A stretch of 19,972 nt of DNA from CAZDIO01 sp964505555. GTDB taxonomy: Bacteria > Bdellovibrionota_C > UBA2361 > SZUA-149 > CAZDIO01. Made by a program: the position numbers and the translations under genes. Positions 8,084-14,733 of this stretch are shown piece after piece. The number at the start of each line of letters is the position of its first letter. The first letter of the stretch is position 1. The stretch is taken from assembly GCA_964505555.1 (NCBI GenBank), contig CAZDIO010000176.1:1-19972 (forward strand), read 5' to 3'. Under the pieces are notes generated by a model, which ran no database searches, was not told where the DNA came from, and worked only from the letters and a program-made list of their open reading frames with translations.

Positions 8084-8183
8084 CTGTCGTTGCGAGCCGG
8101 GAGGCCCGGCCGCCGGGCGAAGTGAAGCAATCTCATACTACAAATAAGGGTTCGAGATTGCTTCGCTTCGCTCGCAACGACAG
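8084..8183. repeat. Palindromic repeat copy 1, left arm carrying a 20-nt GC insert
   Basis: The right arm 8154-8183 (30 nt, starting GAGATTGCTTCGC and ending CAACGACAG) is complementary to a left arm beginning CTGTCGTTGCGAGC at 8084 and ending GAAGCAATCTC at 8134. The left arm is interrupted by about 20 nt of GC-rich sequence (8098-8117) that is itself nearly palindromic (CCCGGC/GCCGGG). The loop 8135-8153 is 19 nt. The last 40 nt match copy 2 (9142-9181) at 39 of 40 positions. It lies in the 301-nt spacer 7929-8229, which otherwise shows nothing clear. From memory, motifs like GCGAAGCGAAGCAATC occur as dispersed REP-like elements in many bacteria. Confidence 0.85.
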
Positions 8184-8229
8184 ACTCTATTACTAAGACT
8201 TAGGCCTCTTGAGATTTCGATACAGAGTC

Positions 8230-9024
8230 TCACTCAAAAACTTCTCCAAAGAAGTTTTTCATATACTGAAAACTTCGCAGATCCGCTTCCTTGTTGTAGG
8301 CAGCTCCAGGAAGGTGGAGTTCATCAACGGTCTTGTTCGTAAATGCATGCACAGCGCCACCAAATTTTATAAGTTGCCAATCAGCCTTGGCTTCAGTCAT
8401 CTCACGCTCAAATGCTTCTACATCTTTGACTGGAACAAAGGGATCATCCGCCCCGTGGAGAGCAAGGATCTTTCCCTTAATATTTTTTGCAAGTGCGATG
8501 TCAGGAGTTTCTAGTCCACCATGAAACGATACTGAGCCAAGAACCGGAGCACCAGCTCGCGCTAACTCAAGGGCCACTGTGCCCCCAAAGCAAAAACCAA
8601 TTGCACCTACTTTTGAAGTATCTGCTTGAGAGATATTTTTTACTGCCTCTAAAGCCGCCTGAGCACGAGCTCTCATCAAAGCTCGATCTCCCTTATAGAT
8701 CCCAGACTGCTCCCCTGCTTCCTTTACATCTTTTGGCCTGACTCCCTTTCCATACACATCAGCAATAAACGCAACGTAGCCATTCTCGACAACCTTTTTA
8801 GCAGCATCCATCGTGACCGCACTTGGCCCCATCCAATCATGAAACACTATAACCACCGGTCGTTTCTCTTTTTGTGACTCATCAAACACCACCTGCCCCT
8901 CAAGAACCGTTCCCCTATCAGAATACTGAAGTGGCGCCGTCTTTAAGGAAAGTGCAAAAACTTGCGTGCTGCAAATGATACTGCTGATAAATAACGAGAA
9001 GATAAACGAGCGAAAAACTTTCAT
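8230..9024 (-). CDS. Exported dienelactone hydrolase-family alpha/beta hydrolase
   Basis: A 264-residue alpha/beta hydrolase with a Sec signal peptide (about 1-24, basic start, hydrophobic core, VFA before LSLKTA). The nucleophile elbow is GFCFGG (143-148), giving Cys145 as nucleophile as in dienelactone hydrolase. The acid lies in GADDPFVP (Asp193/194) and the base is His226 in GGAVHAF. HDWMG at 62-66 supplies the oxyanion region typical of the family. Such proteins cleave lactones or esters, and many exported members have unknown substrates. Export is unusual for the classic cytosolic enzyme of the chloroaromatic pathway, and no such pathway gene is nearby, so that role is unlikely here. 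ATG 9024 is chosen for the signal peptide. The gene is monocistronic and bracketed by two copies of the same palindromic repeat. Confidence 0.92.
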   Translation of the reverse strand: MKVFRSFIFSLFISSIICSTQVFALSLKTAPLQYSDRGTVLEGQVVFDESQKEKRPVVIVFHDWMGPSAVTMDAAKKVVENGYVAFIADVYGKGVRPKDVKEAGEQSGIYKGDRALMRARAQAALEAVKNISQADTSKVGAIGFCFGGTVALELARAGAPVLGSVSFHGGLETPDIALAKNIKGKILALHGADDPFVPVKDVEAFEREMTEAKADWQLIKFGGAVHAFTNKTVDELHLPGAAYNKEADLRSFQYMKNFFGEVFE

Positions 9025-9105
9025 GCTTATAGTTCCTATATGTTTCTACCCATTAAGAAAGAACTCTCCATCCGAATAAAACTCTTATCTTTACTGCTTT
9101 AATAA

Positions 9106-9181
9106 GTCGTTCCTAGCAAAGCAAAGGATCTCATATATCATATAAGGGTTCGAGATTGCTTCGCTTTGCTCGCAACGACAG
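9106..9181. repeat. Palindromic repeat copy 2, compact form
   Basis: The right arm 9152-9181 is nearly identical to copy 1 and in the same orientation, with one base changed (GCTTTGCT instead of GCTTCGCT). The left arm 9106-9132 is degenerate but includes AGCAAAGC, which pairs exactly with the changed right-arm base, so the substitution is compensated. The loop 9133-9151 is again 19 nt and shares its ends with copy 1. It lacks the GC-rich insert of copy 1. It sits upstream of the hydrolase gene within the 361-nt spacer 9025-9385, in which I see no further gene. Confidence 0.8.
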
Positions 9182-9328
9182 GTGCCATCAAACGGCACTT
9201 AATCTTTATACACCTCTCCGCTCCACACTAAAACTAGAATAATTTTCTCCCAAGAAAAATTATTTTAATCAACACCGTAAACCCGTGGAAATAATAAAAC
9301 AGAAGAACCGCACTACTAACCCTTCCCC

Positions 9329-9371
9329 GGCAAGCGGGCGGACGCAAGTTGCGTCGGCCGCCCGCTTTGCC
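9329..9371. repeat. GC-rich hairpin beside the 147-residue gene
   Basis: Left arm GGCAAGCGGGCGG (9329-9341) pairs with 9358-9371 with a single bulged T. Inside it ACGCAA (9342-9347) pairs with TTGCGT (9349-9354), leaving an unpaired CGG at 9355-9357. It starts 15 nt after the stop of the minus-strand gene at 9386. There is no U tract on that strand, so it is either a Rho-type 3' end structure or a dispersed palindromic element. Confidence 0.6.
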
Positions 9372-9385
9372 AGTAGGAAGTGAAT

Positions 9386-9829
9386 TCACATCACTTTCGT
9401 CGCGCCGTCGCTGGTTACTTGCTGGAACTGCGAAAACGCAAACAACGGAACTTGCTTTCCTCCTGCGAACACATCCACACCTTCGCCGATTTTCCGGGTA
9501 CGATCGACCAATTCGATCAAGAGAATTGGCCTTAGCACATCGATAAGACGTGCCCTCTCCTTCTGGTCGGGCATACCATCATCAACAGCGTTTGTTCCGA
9601 TTATCAACGCAGGGAAGCCTATCTCGCCTTGAGCAATCTCGTAGAGTCTGTTGACACCAATGATCCCGTCGGGGTGCGAAAGGTTGATGTTTGCCAACGA
9701 GGCAAGCATTGCCCTTGTTCCAAATTTTCTGGTTAGATCCGCTTCACGCCGTTCACGCTCATGCCTTACTACTTCAACAAAGGATGGTAGAGGAACCACT
9801 GCGCGAATTACTTCAAAGATCGCCCTCAT
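9386..9829 (-). CDS. Unknown 147-residue protein in a more GC-rich patch
   Basis: I do not recognise the family. The product is soluble, without signal peptide or membrane helices. It has a basic, helical N-terminal third (VVRHERERREADLTRKFG, 20-37), a middle with NINLSHPDGIIGVNRLYEIA and an apparently beta-rich part with FPALIIGTNAVDDGMPDQKERARLID. The C-terminus is VPLFAFSQFQQVTSDGATKVM. The ATG at 9829 is supported by AGGAG eight bases upstream. By eye the stretch is richer in G and C than its flanks and has a GC hairpin on its 3' side and a 462-nt gene-free spacer on its 5' side, so recent acquisition is possible. It appears monocistronic. Confidence 0.7.
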   Translation of the reverse strand: MRAIFEVIRAVVPLPSFVEVVRHERERREADLTRKFGTRAMLASLANINLSHPDGIIGVNRLYEIAQGEIGFPALIIGTNAVDDGMPDQKERARLIDVLRPILLIELVDRTRKIGEGVDVFAGGKQVPLFAFSQFQQVTSDGATKVM

Positions 9830-10291
9830 GGCTAGAACTCCTAATGTTTACTAATTTACCCGAATTGTTTTCAATCCAACTTTGGACATAGGACCTCGGG
9901 AAGAGCAGTCCACAAAAAATGCCTTTATCATCCTTTGGGGACTGCTCTTTATTAATAAACAACCAGGAAAAACCTATCAGCTTTTCTTCTGTTTCTCGCA
10001 GCAGCGGACAAGTTATGCTTTGCTCCGAAAAACAGAAAACTCCTTGCTCATACTAGTCTTAATTTATACGAGAAAGTATGTCAGAAACATCGAAACTACT
10101 CAACTTACGGTGTTGATTTCGGACTCCTTTTCGCTTCTACGCTGGTCCTCAACAGTTTAATCAAGACCTCCCTCCCGGTGGGAATTTGTAAGAACAAACA
10201 TCTGACATCGCCCTTGCAACCGGAGCGCAGAGAGAGGAAATTTAAATTAAACATCCTCAGCGCAGTCGGCATAACGAACTTACGAAATCCG
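9830..10291. other. 462-nt spacer with one strong hairpin
   Basis: I find no gene. The plus-strand frame at 9882-10160 and the minus-strand frame at 10105-10530 have no family resemblance; the latter overlaps the FG-GAP gene in another frame. The only clear element is the inverted repeat at 9901-9949. The remainder is AT-rich and would contain the 3' end of the FG-GAP transcript and the promoter of the 147-residue gene, neither of which I could pin down. Confidence 0.5.
9901..9949. promoter_or_regulatory. 11-bp inverted repeat in the leader of the 147-residue gene
   Basis: AAGAGCAGTCC (9901-9911) pairs perfectly with GGACTGCTCTT (9939-9949), and after one mismatch CAAA/TTTG continues the stem. 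On the plus strand TTTATTAATAAA follows, so it could terminate plus-strand transcription. On the minus strand it lies about 70-120 nt upstream of the start codon at 9829 and would be a leader structure or an operator-like dyad. Confidence 0.5.
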
Positions 10292-12160
10292 CTAGGGCTT
10301 TTGCCCCAAATCAAAACTGTTCCAGGCACGAAAAGTACCAATGCCGGTAATGAGTTGAATACTCCGGGTAATATCTTCCCCAGCGATAATTCCGTTTCGC
10401 TTTTGGTCCAATAGCAAAACTTTAGTAAGTGGTGCCGGGTCGAAGGAACCTCCGCTGACAGACAACCACCTGTTAATATCATCGCCCAAAACCTTGCCAT
10501 CTTGAGTGATATCCATCGGAAGCGCGCCAAGGACTATGCGGTCTCCTGTACTTGAAATTGGCGTGTTCCCCGGACCTACAACGTTTATGACTTTAATTTC
10601 TGTCCAAGCACCAAGGCAAATCCTAGAAGAGAGTTGAAGTTGGTAGGGTCCCACACCACTTCCCGTTACCTGCGTAACTGCCGGAACAGCACCCGTTTGA
10701 AGATCACTTGCCGTAACACCGTTTTTTACACAGCGAGTTATAAAATTTGAAGCGTTTAACGATCCACCACCTACGGGCGTAACCGCCACAGAAAAAGTAA
10801 TCGAGACATTTTGAATGCCATAGAGAGTATTTTGATTTGAAGCATCGCGATCTTCAAGTGGGTCGACAAAACCGTTTGGAGGGGAACTTGAGCTGATTGT
10901 CGGCGTCGAACAAGAGTTAAAAATATAGGCAGCACCAGTCTGATAGATAACATGGCCATGCCCCCACGCACCTACTAAAACCGTATCGTCGAAAACACTA
11001 ACCACCTCACCAAAATAATCATAACGAGCGCTATCGGCGCCAAGAAGTTTCTCGGTCTGCGCCCAATTTGAACCGGTCTTTCGAAAAACATATGCAGCAC
11101 CATAGCCGTCGTTAAGATTAGGCTGTCTCCCCGCATTGGGTGCCCCAATAACCACGACATCGTTTCCAACCGAAACGGAAAAGCCGAATTTCTCGTTGGT
11201 AAGACTATCTGCACCAACAAGCTCCGCTTCCTGTGCCCAGATTGAACCATTGAACCGAAATGCATACACTGATCCAAAATTGGAACCTCGCGCATCATCT
11301 TGTTGATACGCTCCGATTGCCGCCAAATTATCTTTGAGCGCTACGGCTGAACCAAACGCTGAATAAGCTGCGCCGTTTGAGGGTAGTATTTTAGGCATTT
11401 GTACCCAGTTAGATCCATTTCTTCGAAATATATAAGCCGAGCCAGAAAGGATACCGTTATCTTGATCTTGATAGGCGCCAACCAGAGCAACATCACCCGA
11501 AAGTGCCACCGCAAAGCCAAACATATCACCCATCGTCATGTCCGATGCGGTAAGTTTCCGTTCTTCAATCCAGCTTGTGCCATTAAATCGATAGATATAG
11601 GCGGCGCCATGGCCAGGCATCGATCCCATGTTGCCATCGTTATACGCTCCAATAATTACTGATTGGCCGGATATAGCTACGGCAGCACCAAAGTAGTCCA
11701 AGGTAGTGCCGTCTGAAGCGAGCAGTTTTTGCTCTTCCACCCAACTCGATCCGACTTTGCGAAAAATATAGGCTGAACCAGAATTCGTGCCTTTGTCATC
11801 GTCGCCTGCTGCGCCAATTATGGCCAGATCTCCCGCTATGCCAACAGCATATCCAAAGCGATCGTCTGTTCCACCATCCGAAGCAAGTAGCTTCTGCGCC
11901 TCGGTCCAATTCGATCCGTTCCTTTGAAACACATAGGCTGAACCTGCGTTAGCGCTAGGATTATCATCAAATGGTGCACCAAGTAATATATTGTCAGCGG
12001 AGATCGCAATTGATCTTCCCATATTATCATACAGTGCTCCATCTGAAGCTCCAAGCTCCACCTGACATTCGGCCCAGGCAAAGCTTGTACAAAAAAGGAG
12101 CGAAAGGGCACATACAAAATAAGGAACAACCATCAATGAATCCACCTTAAGAACCTTCAT
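10292..12160 (-). CDS. Secreted FG-GAP repeat protein with dockerin-like C-terminus
   Basis: Starting at ATG 12160 the product has 622 residues. A TTG at 12175 would add five residues before the signal peptide and is less likely. A Sec signal peptide (about 1-30, ending FAWA before ECQVEL) is followed by seven tandem beta-propeller-type repeats of about 55 residues (roughly 35-425). Each has the pattern FG.AV.I..D..IIGA......G.AY.F...G..W...KLLASD, the arrangement of FG-GAP/integrin alpha-like blades. Then comes a Thr/Ser/Pro-rich linker, a beta-rich region (about 430-550), and two short calcium-loop-like segments, DITQDGKVLGDDINRW and LLDQKRNGIIAGEDI, resembling the duplicated repeats of dockerins. 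It is likely a surface or extracellular protein for adhesion or complex assembly. No cohesin partner is in the window. It is monocistronic with a leader of more than 300 nt. Confidence 0.9.
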   Translation of the reverse strand: MKVLKVDSLMVVPYFVCALSLLFCTSFAWAECQVELGASDGALYDNMGRSIAISADNILLGAPFDDNPSANAGSAYVFQRNGSNWTEAQKLLASDGGTDDRFGYAVGIAGDLAIIGAAGDDDKGTNSGSAYIFRKVGSSWVEEQKLLASDGTTLDYFGAAVAISGQSVIIGAYNDGNMGSMPGHGAAYIYRFNGTSWIEERKLTASDMTMGDMFGFAVALSGDVALVGAYQDQDNGILSGSAYIFRRNGSNWVQMPKILPSNGAAYSAFGSAVALKDNLAAIGAYQQDDARGSNFGSVYAFRFNGSIWAQEAELVGADSLTNEKFGFSVSVGNDVVVIGAPNAGRQPNLNDGYGAAYVFRKTGSNWAQTEKLLGADSARYDYFGEVVSVFDDTVLVGAWGHGHVIYQTGAAYIFNSCSTPTISSSSPPNGFVDPLEDRDASNQNTLYGIQNVSITFSVAVTPVGGGSLNASNFITRCVKNGVTASDLQTGAVPAVTQVTGSGVGPYQLQLSSRICLGAWTEIKVINVVGPGNTPISSTGDRIVLGALPMDITQDGKVLGDDINRWLSVSGGSFDPAPLTKVLLLDQKRNGIIAGEDITRSIQLITGIGTFRAWNSFDLGQKP

Positions 12161-12447
12161 GACTATGGGCCTCAATCAATGATGTTTCCTTACTGCGCTG
12201 AGAATTGTTCCAACTTGCATCGCACTTCTTGCAGTGGGATTACCCCCTCACTGAGTATATAGCTATAGACTCCGTAGGGAACGAGGAAGACGCTACAAAG
12301 CGTTACTGTTGTTTACAAGTAAATGGCAGTTTATACAGATACGCATAGACTGCTTCTCCTGTGAAAAACAAAATCAAAGTCTTAGAACCTCGTAGCCTAC
12401 AGAGACTGTGTGCACAGAGTGTGCCAACTGCTGAAATGATAGCGTAG

Positions 12448-12479
12448 CTTTTAGGAACTAATCCTCTAGTTCCTAAAAG
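12448..12479. promoter_or_regulatory. Perfect 13-bp hairpin in the FG-GAP leader
   Basis: CTTTTAGGAACTA (12448-12460) pairs perfectly with 12467-12479 across a 6-nt loop. Its outer arm overlaps the boxA-like motif read on the minus strand, so forming the stem and binding an antitermination factor there would be mutually exclusive (inference). No U tract follows on either strand. Confidence 0.55.
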
Positions 12480-12568
12480 AGCGATTTAGTGGTTTTAAGG
12501 TAGCTAGACTACACACAAATCCGCATATATTTTAGATTTTAAAGTTCGCTACTTACTCATAACCATCC

Positions 12569-12606
12569 CTCTGCCTGCAAACGCCTCGTGGCGCCTGCAG
12601 GCAGAG
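12569..12606. terminator. Hairpin 3' of the peptidase-like gene
   Basis: CTCTGCCTGCA (12569-12579) pairs with TGCAGGCAGAG (12596-12606), and an inner CGCC/GGCG stem (12582-12585/12590-12593) closes a TCGT loop. It lies 30 nt past the stop of the 12637 gene on the minus strand. There is no U tract, so it may be a 3' stabilising structure or a dispersed palindrome rather than an intrinsic terminator. Confidence 0.5.
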
Positions 12607-12636
12607 AACACCTAGCGACAAACGGACCGCTCATTC

Positions 12637-13605
12637 TTAGCGGTTCTTCAGAGCGTCAATCCTCGAGTCAAACGATGCCAAGGCGGCTTTATAGAAGGCT
12701 CGGATTTTTGCCAAGCCATCGGGTGTCTCTAGGACCGTCACGTTTTTTCTCATCATGAGCTCGCTCTGAGTGTATGCATCAAATTGCACATCGAGAATTG
12801 CTCTTCGCGCAACAGCATCGCCAGCAAGCTTCTTGCGCTCGCTCTCTACTTCTCCAACTATCGTCGAGAAACGACCCTGCTCTTGCCTGAACACAGAGAG
12901 GAGCTTTTCGGGTTCTTCCTCAAGCGACAACGACACGGTCGGACGAATGACCTCAAGCACCCCTTTCTTCCCTCGCCCCTCAAAGACATGTAACACCTCC
13001 CCGCTTGAACCTTCGAGGTCTGTAAAGACCGCAAAGACCCAAAAGTGTGGTTCTTGGAGTTGGATCTCCTTTGCAACGAGCAGTTGAACATACCTCCCAA
13101 GCATCTCCTCTTCGAAAAAAGGGAAATAGAATTCCTGCCCAATTGCCTTCTTCATCGCGGCGCAATTAATGGCGTGCTGAACCTCGTGCGCCACCGTCGG
13201 AAAGAGTGTAAGCGAAAGTTCGAATGTAATTGTTTCAGCATTTTTGGGAAACCCGATCTCCACGAGCTTGTTGATCATCCGAGACAGCTCATCAGCATTG
13301 ATAAGGATCGTATTTGGTTCCCAAGGTGAGAATTTTGCAAAATCACTTGCATTGACGAGTTCACTCTCAACCGTGACAAAACGAAACCGCATTTTCTGAT
13401 TTTCAAAGAAGGCTCCCTGCTCAGCAGCGCTCTTATACTTCTTGAACATCTCCGCCCAACGAGCTGGCAACAACTCCTGCACCTGTTTCTCAAGAGAGGC
13501 CTCAGAAGTGTTTTGGCTCGCGGAACTCGACGTCGTCTGTGAAAGCGGATTGTCGAAAAACGGCCAGCTCAACAAAACAAATACGAGAAAATAATGACGA
13601 AACAT
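12637..13605 (-). CDS. Exported candidate zinc metallopeptidase (HExxH), unknown family
   Basis: A 322-residue protein starting with a probable signal peptide (FRHYFLVFVLLSWPFF) and a Ser/Thr-rich spacer (about 20-37), so it is probably periplasmic or secreted. The core contains HEVQHAINCA, an HExxH zinc site at His140-Glu141-His144, followed about 25 residues later by FFEEEMLGRYVQ (163-174). Its glutamates are well placed as the third ligand of a gluzincin. The HE.QHA...E pattern with an aromatic/Gln after the glutamate is seen in several minimal metallopeptidase families, but I cannot assign one. The C-terminal third is helical and charged. The start is supported by AAAGGA six bases before ATG 13605. 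The leader on the minus strand holds a boxA-like motif and a perfect 14-bp hairpin. Peptidase activity is inferred only from the motif. Confidence 0.75.
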   Translation of the reverse strand: MFRHYFLVFVLLSWPFFDNPLSQTTSSSASQNTSEASLEKQVQELLPARWAEMFKKYKSAAEQGAFFENQKMRFRFVTVESELVNASDFAKFSPWEPNTILINADELSRMINKLVEIGFPKNAETITFELSLTLFPTVAHEVQHAINCAAMKKAIGQEFYFPFFEEEMLGRYVQLLVAKEIQLQEPHFWVFAVFTDLEGSSGEVLHVFEGRGKKGVLEVIRPTVSLSLEEEPEKLLSVFRQEQGRFSTIVGEVESERKKLAGDAVARRAILDVQFDAYTQSELMMRKNVTVLETPDGLAKIRAFYKAALASFDSRIDALKNR

Positions 13606-13710
13606 CTGAAATCCTTTCCAGTAAAACAGATTTATCTCTCACCGATTTGAGCCATCTGTGTGTCTCACACCGTAATCGATGAGAACAAAAACCAATTGAG
13701 TAAGCAGCGC

Positions 13711-13782
13711 AACTTTGAGACAGAGTTTGTCTGTCTCAAAGTTACACTCACACAGTCTACCTTTTTACAGTTGTAAAAGAGC
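13711..13782 (-). promoter_or_regulatory. BoxA-like motif and 14-bp hairpin in the peptidase leader
   Basis: Read on the minus strand, GCTCTTTTACAA (13782-13771) closely resembles the rRNA antitermination boxA. About 27 nt later a perfect 14-bp stem forms between 13730-13743 and 13711-13724 around a 5-nt loop. A TTACGG sequence (13676-13671) follows further towards the gene. The arrangement recalls the leaders of the 6489 and 14226 genes. Confidence 0.5.
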
Positions 13783-14086
13783 TCAGCTAAAACCGTGCAG
13801 ACTTGCTGCACTCCAATTCTAAGACTATTTTTCTCTGCTGGTTTCTCTGCTGGTTGTGCCTTACTCTTAATTCCGTTTCAAGAGGAACAAGTAAATTAAG
13901 TTATTATCGCTGGTTTGATAAAAAAGTTGCTGATCTGAATTGCGGGAATACTAATTTAACATCGATGAAAAGTAACCCCCTACGAAGAGTAAAGAAGTAT
14001 AAGATCGCTATTTCCCTTCACTCATTTTCTTTGTTTTTGTTATTTAATTCCTATAAACTAATTGAAAAGCTGATTAATTGAGAGTT

Positions 14087-14164
14087 GTTCTTTAAAAAAT
14101 CACACGATTACGGGTATTTGAGAGTGGTTTCTTACTTGCTGAATACCTTCAGCAAGTGAGAACC
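14087..14164 (+). promoter_or_regulatory. BoxA-like motif, TTACGGGT and hairpin leading the 14226 gene
   Basis: GTTCTTTAAA at 14087-14096 is followed by TTACGGGT (14108-14115) and a hairpin. Left arm 14129-14143 pairs with 14148-14162 over 15 bp with one G-U pair and a TACC loop. GG/CC pairs extend it to about 14126-14164 with one bulged T. The three elements come in the same order as in the leader at 6244-6446. Confidence 0.5.
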
Positions 14165-14225
14165 GCCGTTGTCGTTCTATAGGTTTAGAACACTGTTCTT
14201 AGAAGACTCGTCGAGAAAGGTCCTT

Positions 14226-14645
14226 ATGATGAAGCAGCTTTATATCAGCATTTTCGGTTCCTGTACCGTGAATCAGCTTCCTGAAGGATCTTTCCAATTA
14301 CGAAAGATCACCGCAGAGGAAGCAGCAGGAAAAATTAGGCAAGCGATCGATGATGGTATCGTTCTGCTTATTACAACAATGAAGAAGCAGACTTCACCTG
14401 AGTCGAGCAGGTTGCTGGAGACTTTCTTTTCCACTCATAAAATTACTTTGCCACCTGCTGAAGAAGCCGTAAAACCTGAAGAAAAAATCGCCGCTCTTTC
14501 CAGAGGCGACACGCTTCTTGACCTCAGCGTGGCCATCGACCAAGAAAGGATTCGGCCCCAATTGCTTGCTTCTTTCACTAGAGGAGATTTTTCCCCTCAA
14601 TCACTTCCACTGCATATCGTCTTTACACTAATCGAGTCAGGATAA
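14226..14645 (+). CDS. 139-residue protein, possible divergent DUF1874 (ring nuclease-like fold)
   Basis: No family is certain. ATG 14226 is chosen because AAAGG lies five bases before it; ATG 14229 is equally possible. The layout is a beta-strand start KQLYISIFGSCTV (3-15), then ITAEEAAGKIRQAIDDGIVLLITT, a helix around SSRLLETFFSTHKI, then a GDTLLDLSVAIDQERI strand (94-109) and a final strand LPLHIVFTLIE (127-137). This order recalls DUF1874 (STIV B116, viral AcrIII-1 and bacterial ring nucleases that degrade cyclic oligoadenylate): an N-terminal strand, an EEA helix, a helix, a GD-L strand and a C-terminal strand. The usual IGH motif with the catalytic histidine is replaced by LITTMKK, so ring nuclease activity should not be assumed. 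No CRISPR or CARF gene is in the window. The resemblance is a judgement from memory of the fold. Confidence 0.6.
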   Translation: MMKQLYISIFGSCTVNQLPEGSFQLRKITAEEAAGKIRQAIDDGIVLLITTMKKQTSPESSRLLETFFSTHKITLPPAEEAVKPEEKIAALSRGDTLLDLSVAIDQERIRPQLLASFTRGDFSPQSLPLHIVFTLIESG

Positions 14646-14733
14646 ATGGATAAGGAGGTTTTTACGGAGAACGTCAGCGGGCGTTTCTCCCCTAGAACCC
14701 TGAACAGAAACTCTTTAACTACCTCCCTCGTGT

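Larger units (their letters stand above)
12161..12636 (-). promoter_or_regulatory. 476-nt spacer, mainly the long leader of the FG-GAP gene
   Basis: No gene is visible. Reading on the minus strand towards the FG-GAP start there is a boxA-like GCTCTTTTAG (12482-12473) that merges into a perfect 13-bp hairpin (12448-12479). A weaker CACA/TGTG-rich dyad lies around 12405-12425, and GAGG comes shortly before ATG 12160. An AT-rich tract near 12515-12545 (with TATATG) is the most promoter-like part, but I cannot assign a -35 box. The hairpin at 12569-12606 lies at the other end and probably belongs to the 3' end of the 12637 gene. Confidence 0.45.
13606..14225. other. 620-nt divergent spacer holding two structured leaders
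   Basis: This region separates the minus-strand peptidase-like gene from the plus-strand gene at 14226. It contains the leader hairpin and boxA-like motif of the former (13711-13782), the corresponding elements of the latter (14087-14164), and an AT-rich middle (about 13800-14080). The plus-strand frame 13803-14081 begins with TTG, has an irregular composition and no ribosome binding site that I can see, so I do not call it. A possible -10 TATAAA at 14052-14057 lacks a good -35. Confidence 0.5.

Noticed and set aside
8084..9181. Two-unit CRISPR array or composite transposon
   Set aside because: There are only two copies about 1 kb apart with internal dyad symmetry, and no cas or transposase gene is present.
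10105..10110. Another TTACGG on the plus strand
   Set aside because: It matches only six bases of the leader motif and no plus-strand gene follows it.
9882..10160. 92-residue plus-strand frame
   Set aside because: It begins inside a hairpin arm region, has no ribosome binding site and no recognisable pattern.
10105..10530. 141-residue minus-strand frame overlapping the FG-GAP gene end
   Set aside because: Most of it is an out-of-frame shadow of the dockerin-like tail, and the remaining part lacks any family feature.
13803..14081. 92-residue plus-strand reading frame with a hydrophobic start
   Set aside because: It begins with TTG, has no visible ribosome binding site, lies in an AT-rich spacer and shows irregular composition. 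It is more likely leader or spacer DNA.
14652..14658. Strong AAGGAGG just after the 14226 gene, suggesting a further small gene
   Set aside because: No ATG, GTG or TTG follows at a workable distance, so it cannot be assigned to a start.
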